A DNA stretch of 64,000 nucleotides. Origin: a virus. Positions 15,902-23,407 of the stretch are shown piece after piece. Each line of letters begins with the position of its first letter. The first letter of the stretch is position 1. Where the stretch lies: IMG/VR virus record IMGVR_UViG_3300005663_000029, positions 62,001 to 126,000 of that record; one strand, written 5' to 3'. A program made the position numbers and the translations under genes. The notes under the pieces are model-generated. The model saw nothing but the letters and a program-made list of their open reading frames with translations, made no database searches and was not told the DNA's origin.

Positions 15902-16088
15902 ATGTGGCCGATCGACAGCAGGACAACTAATCTACCAACTAAGGCAAGTCCCTTGTGATACTCCAGTACATATCTCTGTGGATGTCTCTACAGACGCTCC
16001 AGACGATGATGGGTGTGACAGAGTGTTTACACGCGACTTTACAGGGTGGCAGAGACATGATCTTTATCTTGGCGGTCCTATTAAATAA
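15902..16088 (+). pseudogene. Frameshifted small gene upstream of the tRNA
   Basis: The ATG at 15902 opens a frame that stops after 18 codons. The adjacent frame, open from 15897 to the stop at 16086-16088, encodes a convincing acidic sequence (STAGQLIYQLRQVP, later DVSTDAPDDDG) but has no start codon. Removing one G of the GG at 15906-15907 joins them into a protein of about 61 residues. TAGQLI..L.QVP followed by D resembles small phage proteins of unknown function. This is the third single-G disruption in this arm. Confidence 0.6.
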
Positions 16089-16089
16089 C

Positions 16090-16166
16090 CTGGGCGTAGC
16101 TAAATTGGATTAGCACCTGTCTTCTAAACAGGAGTTATGCGGGTTCAAGTCCCGCCGCCCAGGCCA
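16090..16166 (+). tRNA. tRNA-Arg (anticodon TCT)
   Basis: A full cloverleaf can be folded: acceptor CTGGGCG with CGCCCAG, D stem GCTA with TAGC, anticodon stem CCTGT with ACAGG around loop CTTCTAA, and T stem GCGGG with CCCGC around TTCAAGT. A discriminator G and an encoded CCA follow (77 bases). The anticodon TCT at 16123-16125 reads AGA, a codon used often in this AT-rich phage. This is consistent with supplementing a host that rarely uses AGA. Confidence 0.93.
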
Positions 16167-16187
16167 GCAATTATAAAGGAGAGTCTA

Positions 16188-16577
16188 ATGCTCAAGTTAG
16201 CTGCTTCACAAGTAGTAAAGAAATTTGGTCTAGACACCGCAGCCAATCAAGCAACAGGGTTCTTAATTGAGCCAGAAGACCATTTCCATCTTACTATCGG
16301 TAAAGAGTTTCTAAAAGTGCCGCACGATTCATTAGTTTTATGCCTTAGCGTAGCTATACGTCCTTGGAGATCTTGGGTTGGTGAAAAAGACGATCCCTAC
16401 CCATTTCGACTTAGAGGAAAACAAAACCTGAGTCAGATGAAAAATTACCTAGGAGAGTTCCAACAAGCTACTCTCAATATAGGGGCTTATGTCTTTTTCT
16501 GTCCTAACTCATATACAGCCAAACAATGGTGGGAAGAACGAAGATTAGGCCAGCTCTCGTTAGAAATACAATACTAA
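16188..16577 (+). CDS. Hypothetical phage protein (129 aa)
   Basis: The ATG at 16188 follows AAAGGAG. A longer frame reaching 16137 starts inside the tRNA and is rejected. The product is soluble, mixed alpha/beta, with aromatic residues near the C-terminus (QWWEER). No family is recognised. Confidence 0.65.
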   Translation: MLKLAASQVVKKFGLDTAANQATGFLIEPEDHFHLTIGKEFLKVPHDSLVLCLSVAIRPWRSWVGEKDDPYPFRLRGKQNLSQMKNYLGEFQQATLNIGAYVFFCPNSYTAKQWWEERRLGQLSLEIQY

Positions 16578-16589
16578 AGGAGAATAATT

Positions 16590-16886
16590 ATGAGCATGAT
16601 GGGTATGAATATATGTCCCGACTGTAACCTCCCTAAAAACTTCCGTACTGATGGGTGCCGCTGTCCAAATACTGAAGATTTTAAAGAAGGGGATATTATA
16701 GAAAACATACTAATAGTGGTTGTTGGAGTACAGCTTGTCGGAAAAGAGATAAAAGAAGTCAAAAAATCTAAAGACGAGTTCGTAATCTTTACTGAGAAAC
16801 ATAGATTGACGGTTACAGTCTCTGATTCTGGAGAATTACACTACGTGCTTGCAGACCACGAAATCGACTACGACTCATTAGAATAG
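16590..16886 (+). CDS. Small zinc-binding protein (98 aa)
   Basis: The N-terminus has CPDC followed by CRC within 18 residues, a likely zinc knuckle. A hydrophobic valine-rich stretch (NILIVVVGVQLVG) could be a beta strand or short hairpin. It ends in an acidic tail. No family is recognised. Confidence 0.6.
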   Translation: MSMMGMNICPDCNLPKNFRTDGCRCPNTEDFKEGDIIENILIVVVGVQLVGKEIKEVKKSKDEFVIFTEKHRLTVTVSDSGELHYVLADHEIDYDSLE

Positions 16887-16895
16887 GAAAATATA

Positions 16896-17315
16896 ATGGC
16901 TAATAACTACCTACAGTTCAGTGAAGAGATAAATAAACTAACCGATGAAGAGAAAGAATGGTTGAAAATTGAATTGGAACCTCCAGAAGATAAAGAGAAG
17001 TTTGATAAATGGGTGGAGGAACGTGGATTAGAAGAGCATGACGTAGACTGCTGGCCTGATTTTGATTGGCAGTTAAAGGAAGACACGCTCTGGGTGTATG
17101 CAGAGGAAAGTGGCAATCCAAATAGCGTGTCTGAATTATTTCAAAAATTTCTAGCTACATTCCGCCCAGAAGATACACTTTCACTTCATTGGGCAGCCTA
17201 TTGTAGCAAACTACATATAGGTGAATTTAATGGAGGATCTTTCATAGCACATTCTAAGGGTGTTGAATGGAGTAAACCAGCTTCTTTAGATACAAGTGGA
17301 GTAAAAGATGAGTGA
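16896..17315 (+). CDS. Hypothetical acidic protein (139 aa)
   Basis: Starts MANNYLQFSEEI. Strongly acidic and tryptophan-rich, with a conserved-looking helix (LTDEEKEWLK) near the N-terminus. The pattern resembles small phage proteins of unknown function. It overlaps the next gene by 8 bases. Confidence 0.6.
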   Translation: MANNYLQFSEEINKLTDEEKEWLKIELEPPEDKEKFDKWVEERGLEEHDVDCWPDFDWQLKEDTLWVYAEESGNPNSVSELFQKFLATFRPEDTLSLHWAAYCSKLHIGEFNGGSFIAHSKGVEWSKPASLDTSGVKDE

Positions 17316-17553
17316 TAAAGATGACGACATACTAGGTAGTTTAGGTGAGTTTGACGTATTTAAAGAGCGTGACAAGCTCTCAGACTTAGCTGATACAGCA
17401 CTAACTGTAGTAGATGAGATACTCGACCATACTACGTTTCGCCTAGATGAGACCTCAGATATTTCCTGTCGATTAATAGGTGAAACTTCAATATACCAAG
17501 ATGAACTGGAGGCTATACGAGAATTAGCTCTCCATGTGAAAGGAAGTCTTTAA
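17308..17553 (+). CDS. Hypothetical small acidic protein (81 aa)
   Basis: A highly acidic helical product (SDKDDDIL at the start) with no motif. It overlaps the preceding gene by 8 bases and ends one base before the P-loop gene. No family is recognised. Confidence 0.55.
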   Translation: MSDKDDDILGSLGEFDVFKERDKLSDLADTALTVVDEILDHTTFRLDETSDISCRLIGETSIYQDELEAIRELALHVKGSL

Positions 17554-17554
17554 T

Positions 17555-17986
17555 ATGGCTGATAAAAAAATAGATGTTATTGTTCTGGGTCAACCAAATT
17601 CAGGAAAAACTATTACCGCCAAGTTGATAGCAGAATCTCTAAAAGCTTTTTCTGTATTCGATAGTGTGGCTCTTGAAGATCCAGACTGGCACACACAGGA
17701 AGTTAAACGAAAGATAATGGAGCAAGAAGGTCTTATAGATGTTGTAGTAAAGACTTCACAAGTAGTTAGGTCTACTAAATATAAAGACAAGCCTCGTGTC
17801 CTAGTACTTGTTGATGGTGGTGTGGTGCAGGGTATTAAATCCGATTCACCTATTGATGCACAGATAATTGACCTAGATGATTTAGAAGAGCTGAGAAGTA
17901 GGTTTATAACTGAAGAAAATAAGGCTGCCATAGACTATCGAGAGAAATTAGAGGATGAATATGAATCCCTACCAGAAAGTGTTTGA
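17555..17986 (+). CDS. Small P-loop NTPase-like protein (143 aa)
   Basis: A clear Walker A motif GQPNSGKT occurs near residue 12 after a hydrophobic strand (KIDVIVLG). A second hydrophobic strand (RVLVLVDGG) in the middle could carry the Walker B aspartate. The protein is too short to be a helicase. It could be a nucleotide kinase-like or regulatory ATPase. ATP/GTP binding is inferred from the motif, and the substrate is unknown. Confidence 0.65.
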   Translation: MADKKIDVIVLGQPNSGKTITAKLIAESLKAFSVFDSVALEDPDWHTQEVKRKIMEQEGLIDVVVKTSQVVRSTKYKDKPRVLVLVDGGVVQGIKSDSPIDAQIIDLDDLEELRSRFITEENKAAIDYREKLEDEYESLPESV

Positions 17987-18569
17987 AAGGTATGTGATGA
18001 ATATACCTAATACACGAGATCTATTCCAACACCCTAATACTTACAAAGCAAACGACGGTCTTATCTGCCAACTTCCTATACAAAGTATAGTAGGGAAATG
18101 GTATGAAGAACAGTGTCCAGGGCATTTTGCAAAACCTTACGGTCAGCATAGAATTTGGAATATAATTGAAGTCCTACATGAGTGGAAATTAGGACTAGAG
18201 GACGTTTACATCATAATAGATCCGTGGGGTAGGCATACACGAGATTCTCAAATGAAAAGGAAGATGAAATGTTATCCTATCGGTTCTGGACATAACGCTG
18301 CAGCTAAAAAAGACCCTAAGTCTAGTATCGATCTAAAGAACCGTATCCACACATTCTATCTGGTAAAAAAGGAACTCAAAGACATGGCTGAAAAAACATT
18401 TGATTATAAAGTTCTACAGATACCTAGGCGACAAACTCCTGCACTCTGTAGAATACCAACCTCTGCTGCTACAAAGCTGTCTGTAGTAGCGAACTTCAAA
18501 AACAAAGAAGATGGTGAACTCTTCGCTAAATATCTGGAGGACCTGAAAAATGGGATTGGATCTGAGTAA
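17961..18569 (+). CDS. Hypothetical phage protein (202 aa)
   Basis: The ATG at 17961 is 6 bases from AGAGG. An in-frame ATG at 17955 is too close to it. The product is basic with aromatic patches (WNIIEVLHEWKLG), and no catalytic motif is recognised. It overlaps both neighbours. Confidence 0.6.
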   Translation: MNPYQKVFERYVMNIPNTRDLFQHPNTYKANDGLICQLPIQSIVGKWYEEQCPGHFAKPYGQHRIWNIIEVLHEWKLGLEDVYIIIDPWGRHTRDSQMKRKMKCYPIGSGHNAAAKKDPKSSIDLKNRIHTFYLVKKELKDMAEKTFDYKVLQIPRRQTPALCRIPTSAATKLSVVANFKNKEDGELFAKYLEDLKNGIGSE

Positions 18570-19080
18570 CAGAGCTAAAATCTTCGCTGGCCTGAAAGAG
18601 CATTATTGTCACGAGATTAAAGTCGTAGCTTACGGAGAATGCGATGAAGAGCCTATAAACATGTCCATAGAATGTTTAGACTGTTCCGTAGTCTTGATAG
18701 ACGCAGATTCAGATGAAGTTGTTAAGACCCAGGCGGATACAGATATTACTCGTGACGAGTTCGAACGCCTAAACAATATTATTAAAAGTTTAATGGAGCT
18801 TGGGTATGATCTTGTTACTTCAGGCAACAGTAGTCCTAGAGCATCAGCAGCTCTGAAACAGACTATTATAGACATAGCTACCTTAGCCTACGGTAGTGAA
18901 TTGGCTCAAATCAGTATAGATACTGAAGGTAGATGGGATGCTAACATAGATATAAGCGAGGAAGACTTCACCTGGCTCTTTGTAGAGGCATCGGACGGTA
19001 ACGGTCGTAAAATTACAGCTGACCCACAACTAGTAGAGGGTATCATTGCCGCCGCATTAGGTTTTGAAAGAACAGATTAA
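18550..19080 (+). CDS. Hypothetical acidic protein (176 aa)
   Basis: It has a CLDC pair near residue 38 and an earlier HYCH, which could bind zinc. The rest is an acidic alpha/beta domain. It overlaps the previous gene by 20 bases. No family is recognised. Confidence 0.6.
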   Translation: MGLDLSNRAKIFAGLKEHYCHEIKVVAYGECDEEPINMSIECLDCSVVLIDADSDEVVKTQADTDITRDEFERLNNIIKSLMELGYDLVTSGNSSPRASAALKQTIIDIATLAYGSELAQISIDTEGRWDANIDISEEDFTWLFVEASDGNGRKITADPQLVEGIIAAALGFERTD

Positions 19081-19082
19081 AT

Positions 19083-19319
19083 ATGGCTAGGTATGAGTAT
19101 GAATGTGAGTCCGGTCATATCTCAGAGATAATACAGAGTATTGCTGATGACCGGCCGGAACATATTAAGTGTCATAAGTGCGGTGAAAGATCAAAGAAGA
19201 TCTTAAGTAGATCTAACTTCGAACTTAAAGGTGGTGGTTGGTATAAAGACGGGTATTCATCTGAATCTAAACAACAAACACCTAAACCACCAAAGAAAAA
19301 CCCTACTAAAAAGGAGTAA
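19083..19319 (+). CDS. FmdB-type zinc-ribbon protein
   Basis: The N-terminus MARYEYEC, a CHKC pair, a basic SKKILSRSNFELKGGGWY segment and the C-terminal serine/lysine/proline tail match the FmdB family of small putative regulatory zinc ribbons. The second cysteine of the first pair is replaced by a GH, a minor departure. The role in phages is unknown. Confidence 0.7.
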   Translation: MARYEYECESGHISEIIQSIADDRPEHIKCHKCGERSKKILSRSNFELKGGGWYKDGYSSESKQQTPKPPKKNPTKKE

Positions 19320-19321
19320 TT

Positions 19322-19885
19322 GTGGCACTATCAGCAACTAAATTAAGAGAGGAAGTTAAGGCGGGTAGGATTCTTATAGACCCCTTTAATGATGCTAACA
19401 TCAACCCGAACTCTTACGATCTTACTCTGGGAGATACTCTACTGGTTTATAACTACCCTGAAGGGTCGACTATAGACCCACGCAAAGAGACTCCGACTAA
19501 AGAGATTAAGATACCTGATGTCGGGTATGATCTTAAACCTGGAGTTCTTTACCTAGGCCATACAGTAGAGAGAGCTGGTAGTGATATGTGGGAGCCACAA
19601 ATTAATGGTAAATCATCTATAGGTCGTATAGGATTATTGGTACACGTTACAGCAGGTTTTGGGGATGTAGGATTCAATCAGCATTGGACACTTGAGATAG
19701 TAGACCTCCATATAACCAGGAAGTACAAAATACGTCTCACTCCTGGCATGAAAATATGCCAGATAGCCTTTAACGAAGTTATCAAAGCTGACAGTGAAGG
19801 TGAAACGCCTGATGTACTATATCGAGGAAAATACGCAAAATCTGACGGTGTCGTAGCTTCTAGGAGTCACGAAGATTTCGAATGA
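19322..19885 (+). CDS. dcd: dCTP deaminase
   Basis: The 187-residue product matches dCTP deaminase, which converts dCTP to dUTP to feed dTTP synthesis. The family core is present: INPNSYDLTLG near residue 28 and GKSSIGRIGLLVHVTAG at 97-112. By spacing to the E. coli enzyme, the catalytic set is S98, R102 and E125, with the S-to-R (4) and R-to-E (23) distances conserved. The start is a GTG after AAGGAG. Whether it also hydrolyses dUTP (the bifunctional type) cannot be told. Phages use it to shift the nucleotide pool toward T, fitting an AT-rich genome. Confidence 0.85.
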   Translation: MALSATKLREEVKAGRILIDPFNDANINPNSYDLTLGDTLLVYNYPEGSTIDPRKETPTKEIKIPDVGYDLKPGVLYLGHTVERAGSDMWEPQINGKSSIGRIGLLVHVTAGFGDVGFNQHWTLEIVDLHITRKYKIRLTPGMKICQIAFNEVIKADSEGETPDVLYRGKYAKSDGVVASRSHEDFE

Positions 19886-20181
19886 AAAAGGTAGTCGTAC
19901 CACTCACACAGCAGCAACTTGACTTCCTACACAGGAAAGCCAATGAACTGCAAACAGAGGCCCCTGACATCACTGTAGAGGATATCATACGAGCCTTGGT
20001 CGATAGATACAGACTAGTAACTAGAGACATAGTTGAGTTGGGAGACGACTACTCAGAGATCGATGAGGACGCTGAATCCGAAGAAAGACAGATCTTGGAA
20101 GATTCTAGAGAAGATAACCCCCCACTTAAGCATAATATACGCACCTTAGACCTCTCAAACTTCTTATCCAAAAAAAGGTGA
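19882..20181 (+). CDS. Hypothetical acidic protein (99 aa)
   Basis: It begins with a short strand and helix (KKVVVPLTQQQLDFL) that could be a ribbon-helix-helix-like or dimerisation element, followed by an acidic linker and a short C-terminal helix. It overlaps the dCTP deaminase gene by 4 bases. It is the last gene of the plus-strand arm before the noncoding region. Confidence 0.6.
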   Translation: MKKVVVPLTQQQLDFLHRKANELQTEAPDITVEDIIRALVDRYRLVTRDIVELGDDYSEIDEDAESEERQILEDSREDNPPLKHNIRTLDLSNFLSKKR

Positions 20182-20202
20182 AAATCGAGTAAAGTTTGTG
20201 TA

Positions 20203-20216
20203 ATAAGGTAAATGTA
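20203..20216 (+). promoter_or_regulatory. Candidate promoter box (ATAAGGTAAATGTA)
   Basis: It resembles the box at 60299 (ATAAGGTAATTGAA) and, more loosely, the TATAAG-RAYTRT boxes. It lies at the start of a 388-base noncoding stretch and could drive a noncoding RNA or a long leader for the gene at 20570. Confidence 0.4.
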
Positions 20217-20257
20217 TAATGTATTACGAGCGTTTGCCGAATACATACTGTAAAGTC

Positions 20258-20297
20258 AATTCCTATCGAGAATTGAGAAGATAGGTTCAATTCCTAT
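20258..20297 (+). ncRNA. tRNA-like anticodon and T arms without the rest of a tRNA
   Basis: AATTC pairs with GAATT around a 7-base loop CTATCGA. After a 6-base spacer, ATAGG pairs with CCTAT around TTCAATT, a textbook T loop. The spacing matches a tRNA, but no D arm or 5' acceptor strand complementary to CCTACTT is found upstream. It could be a decayed tRNA or a tRNA mimic. Confidence 0.4.
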
Positions 20298-20448
20298 CCT
20301 ACTTGAGTACTCTACTAAAACAATTTATAGAGGATTCTTGTAGCCCGAAAGTTCTCAAAGCCGAAGTAGAAAGATCACAACACAACCATTTGAAACGACG
20401 CTTATATTTTTGTGTTAAAAGATCCCAAATAATCGGCTATAACAGTTT

Positions 20449-20532
20449 GGAGACCCTACAAGTTCGGTACACAGCCTTCTAAATCCTCCAAGGATGAGTG
20501 AGTTTTGAAGTGTCGAGCATGTAGGGTCTTCC
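20449..20532 (+). ncRNA. Long stem-loop in the noncoding region
   Basis: GG plus AGACCCTACA at 20449-20460 pairs with TGTAGGGTCT plus TCC at 20520-20532, a 12-bp stem with one bulge. It encloses further complementary pieces (ATCCT with AGGAT; CTTC/ACA with GAAGTGT). This reads as a structured RNA. It may be a stand-alone noncoding RNA or the leader of the gene at 20570, whose ribosome binding site follows 30 bases later. No gene is seen in 20182-20569. Confidence 0.45.
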
Positions 20533-20569
20533 ATTAACAACCTAACCATAGCTGAGAAGGAGATTTTAC

Positions 20570-20962
20570 ATGGACAGAAAATTGTTGTTAGCAATCATAT
20601 TTGCTTTAACCTCAGTCTCGTTGAGACTCTCTACTGGCAAAAAGAGAGGATCGCTACGAACACTATTGAATAAATTGGATCGATTTATTTTCAGCGTAGT
20701 ACCGGTAGAGGCCAGAGGTAGTATCAACTTCTTAAACTCAATCAAACAATACGAGTACAGACGTGTGGGTGATCTCTACGAACTGGTGGACGGACCTGTG
20801 ACTTTACTTACAACAGAAGATAAGCGAGTAGAATTACTCAGATTCAAGCTCTATCGAAAAGCTCTCACAGTAGTAACTAAGAAGTCCCCTAATGTAGAAG
20901 TACTGATACCCTACGATATAATATCTGAAGTGTTAGACGGACCTGTGGCTGCTCAAGCTTGA
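20570..20962 (+). CDS. Hypothetical protein with N-terminal hydrophobic segment (130 aa)
   Basis: AGAAGGAG precedes the ATG. The first 20 residues (MDRKLLLAIIFALTSVSL) look like a signal or membrane anchor followed by a basic stretch. The remainder is an alpha/beta domain. Its 3' end converges on and overlaps the minus-strand gene by 10 bases within a perfect palindrome. Confidence 0.6.
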   Translation: MDRKLLLAIIFALTSVSLRLSTGKKRGSLRTLLNKLDRFIFSVVPVEARGSINFLNSIKQYEYRRVGDLYELVDGPVTLLTTEDKRVELLRFKLYRKALTVVTKKSPNVEVLIPYDIISEVLDGPVAAQA

Positions 20963-20964
20963 GC
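20951..20964. terminator. Palindrome at convergent gene ends (possible terminator)
   Basis: GCTCAAGCTTGAGC is a perfect 14-bp palindrome, extendable with one mismatch. It contains the stop codons of both converging genes. A role in termination is plausible, but there is no U tract and no loop, so this is weak. Confidence 0.35.
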
Positions 20965-21342
20965 GGCTTCTGGTACTTTGTCTTCTGGATCTTTAACAAC
21001 TGTTGGTTTATTATTGATCTTTTTTTTAGCCTTCCCTTTTCCACCGGCTATTACTACTTTCATACCAGCTGTAGCTACTTGAGACCCTGACAGTTTAGTT
21101 AGTTCCCCATCAATATCTTCGGTCCAATCATTTAACTCACCTACGACATCTTTTATAATAATAGGATCTATCCGTTTACCACGGCTGTCGGAAAGATTCA
21201 AAGGTGCTTCCATACCTTCAGGTGATTTAATAAAATCAGATAATGCCGAGCGTAGATGCTCAATGACAACCTTTTTGTCATTGAGTTCAGATATCTCAGT
21301 GACTATATCTGCTACAACTCTAGGCTCTGATGGATTGACCAC
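20953..21342 (-). CDS. Hypothetical protein with basic C-terminal stretch (129 aa)
   Basis: An acidic helical N-terminal two thirds is followed by a glycine/lysine-rich segment (GGKGKAKKKI) and an acidic tail. It overlaps the upstream minus-strand gene by 23 bases. This is the distal end of the virion arm. The family is not recognised. Confidence 0.6.
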   Translation of the reverse strand: MVNPSEPRVVADIVTEISELNDKKVVIEHLRSALSDFIKSPEGMEAPLNLSDSRGKRIDPIIIKDVVGELNDWTEDIDGELTKLSGSQVATAGMKVVIAGGKGKAKKKINNKPTVVKDPEDKVPEAAQA

Positions 21343-21856
21343 GCTTAACGTCCTCTCGAACCTCTATAGACCTTTTGACAATCTCGATAAGGTCTTTAAA
21401 TAGAGGGTAGTGATTAGTAAAAGAGCTACGCATGTCTTCTTGAGAGATATAGACGGTATCGTACGTAACCCAGCCCTTTGCCAGTTCATGCTGGTTTGGG
21501 TCTAAGATAACTGGATCCTGACTTACTCTCCTAGAAGGTGCTTGTAACACTGTACCTTCCTCAAGTTTAATCACAATATCGGCATGACTATTGCAAGGAC
21601 CCTTCCAGGTATCGAGGATCATTTTCATATACTGATCGACGCTCATGTTACCATTTAACAAGGTGTCACTACCATCCCACTCCTTAATCTTCAATGGTGA
21701 GTCCTTACGTTTCTTACGAAGGCTGTAATCAGTAACGTGACTGTACTTCTGCTCAATTAAGGGATCGGTGACCCTAAAAATCTGCAGGGCGATGACATCT
21801 ACGTCTTGCCTTGCTTTATTCTTGAATCGTCGGTATCTTATTTCTAGTTTATCCAT
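21320..21856 (-). CDS. Hypothetical phage protein (178 aa)
   Basis: A basic soluble protein with no cysteine cluster or obvious catalytic motif. It is transcribed divergently from the gene at 21906, with a 49-base gap that must hold both promoters or leaders. The family is not recognised. Confidence 0.6.
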   Translation of the reverse strand: MDKLEIRYRRFKNKARQDVDVIALQIFRVTDPLIEQKYSHVTDYSLRKKRKDSPLKIKEWDGSDTLLNGNMSVDQYMKMILDTWKGPCNSHADIVIKLEEGTVLQAPSRRVSQDPVILDPNQHELAKGWVTYDTVYISQEDMRSSFTNHYPLFKDLIEIVKRSIEVREDVKRGQSIRA

Positions 21857-21905
21857 AAGCGGTAAACACCATAGTAAACAGGTTTAGGCCTTTGAGTCAA
21901 GAGTT

Positions 21906-22520
21906 ATGGATTTCGCAAAAGTTCTAGCAGCCCTAGCTAATTTAGTCTCACCCACAGGGACCAAGGTTGATATAAAACCCGGAGTTTCTGTAAGGATCGA
22001 TGTAAACGCTCTCAAAGATAATGCATCCTCTCTGATCTCTGAACTTAGAAGAGTTCCAGAGTTGGTCGACGGAGCTTCTCATCTGGTCCTACGAACACAT
22101 GTCCTCACCGATGAGAATTGTTACAACCTGTTGGCGGTAGGGAAGCTACTGAAGCTCTGGGATATACACCCAGGTAAGTTTCACTGGGATGAGAACTACA
22201 AAATCGAGCAACACCACCTACCTACCTTAATTAATATTAAACTGCCAGTGAGTAGGATCCTGAACTGCCGTGGGTGTGGGTCAGAGATGGGTAGGGTAGA
22301 CGATGGCCATATATATCTAAAGAATAAAGAACTAGGTCTATGTAACCTGTGTGCAGATTCTTTAGACCCTCAGAAGCCGGTGCAGACGTTTTCAGCCCCT
22401 AAGAAGGCATCTATACCCCCTAATATATCTGCTTTCGTACCATCTGCAGCTGCTAGTGCTAACGCTGTAGCTCCTCCTCAAGCCTTCCTGGATGCCTTAA
22501 ATAATATGAATAAGCAATAA
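21906..22520 (+). CDS. Zinc-binding hypothetical protein (204 aa)
   Basis: The central zinc site has CRGCG at about residue 118 and CNLC about 24 residues later. The N-terminal part is alpha/beta. The C-terminal 50 residues are Ala/Pro/Ser-rich and probably disordered. It is a single plus-strand gene amid the minus-strand arm, followed by a strong stem-loop. Confidence 0.6.
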   Translation: MDFAKVLAALANLVSPTGTKVDIKPGVSVRIDVNALKDNASSLISELRRVPELVDGASHLVLRTHVLTDENCYNLLAVGKLLKLWDIHPGKFHWDENYKIEQHHLPTLINIKLPVSRILNCRGCGSEMGRVDDGHIYLKNKELGLCNLCADSLDPQKPVQTFSAPKKASIPPNISAFVPSAAASANAVAPPQAFLDALNNMNKQ

Positions 22521-22524
22521 AAGA

Positions 22525-22549
22525 AAGGGGAGCTGATAAAGCTCCCCTT
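22525..22549 (+). terminator. Stem-loop terminator after the 21906 gene
   Basis: AAGGGGAGCT and AGCTCCCCTT form a perfect 10-bp stem with a 5-base loop directly after the stop codon. No T tract follows, so it may act as a processing or stability element or need a cofactor. It also faces the convergent minus-strand operon. Confidence 0.65.
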
Positions 22550-22597
22550 CCCAGGCCCACAACTCCCAACAACTTACTAGAAGCCGGAGAGTAGTGC

Positions 22598-22819
22598 TTA
22601 TTTTATTTTGGGGGCCATCAACTTCTGCATCTTGTTGTCTTTGGCTAAGGTAGTATATGAGGATGCAGCATTTTGAATCCTCTTACTGTTAGGCTTCATC
22701 TTAGGGCCTTCATGGACTGCAGATAACGGAGGAAGCTTAATCACCTTCGGAGCTGTAGCCATAAGTGTAGATCCCAGCTTCCTGAGTTCATCTATACAAG
22801 GTGTGAGTACATATAACAT
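22598..22819 (-). CDS. Hypothetical small virion-arm protein (73 aa)
   Basis: A basic protein beginning MLYVLTPCIDELRKLGS. The ELRKLG is a loose form of the E-L-x-K-L-A signature of the neighbouring genes. Its start overlaps the upstream stop by one base. No domain is recognised. Confidence 0.55.
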   Translation of the reverse strand: MLYVLTPCIDELRKLGSTLMATAPKVIKLPPLSAVHEGPKMKPNSKRIQNAASSYTTLAKDNKMQKLMAPKIK

Positions 22820-23406
22820 CAGCCTCTAGGGACACCTATTACAGGGATCATAAGTTTACCAGACAAGATCTCTCTTTGTATCTGCGGGTTGTTGATAAAT
22901 TTCTGGTACCCACCTAATAACTCTTGTGTGCGTTTAATCTTCTCGCCAGCTCTTTTCCTACCTTTAGCTTTACCAATTTGGCTGCCTATAATGCCACCCG
23001 GTAACATACCTAAAACACCTCCAGCTAATCCTCCTAAGAGTGCAGCCTTTGGATTCTTCTTTAGTAAGGCAGCTGCTCCAGCTCCAAGTCCCGCACCTAA
23101 GCCACCGCCTGCTAAAATACCCTTACCAGCACCCCTACTTGTATATCGGCTAATAGTCGGGTCAGAAATAGTCGCTAGCTCTGACTTGTTAAGTGTTGAG
23201 CCCTGCCTTACTGCAGAACGTAGCCATTTATTTCTGGCTATAATCTCTTGACCTGACAGATTCTTTTTATAACCAGCACGTCTAAGCATAGCTCTCTGAT
23301 CCATCAGAGATCGATGCAACTGCTCTCCGGTCGTAGGACCACCATGAGCGGCCAGTTTGATGATTTCATCACCACAACCTGAAGTTATGTGTACGTGGTT
23401 ACCCAT
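22819..23406 (-). CDS. Tagged virion protein with glycine-rich membrane segment (195 aa)
   Basis: A short form of the head-protein signature is at residues 13-20 (DEIIKLAA). The middle has two long glycine/alanine-rich hydrophobic helices with GxxxG spacing (GLGAGLGAGAAALL and LLGGLAGGVLGMLPGG), flanked by strongly basic stretches. This is the layout of a pore-forming or injected virion protein, but that is inference. It belongs to a run of similar genes. Confidence 0.6.
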   Translation of the reverse strand: MGNHVHITSGCGDEIIKLAAHGGPTTGEQLHRSLMDQRAMLRRAGYKKNLSGQEIIARNKWLRSAVRQGSTLNKSELATISDPTISRYTSRGAGKGILAGGGLGAGLGAGAAALLKKNPKAALLGGLAGGVLGMLPGGIIGSQIGKAKGRKRAGEKIKRTQELLGGYQKFINNPQIQREILSGKLMIPVIGVPRG

Positions 23407-23407
23407 C

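Noticed and set aside
16137-16187. In-frame upstream extension of the 16188 gene
   Set aside because: It would start inside the tRNA-Arg; the ATG at 16188 has a strong ribosome binding site.
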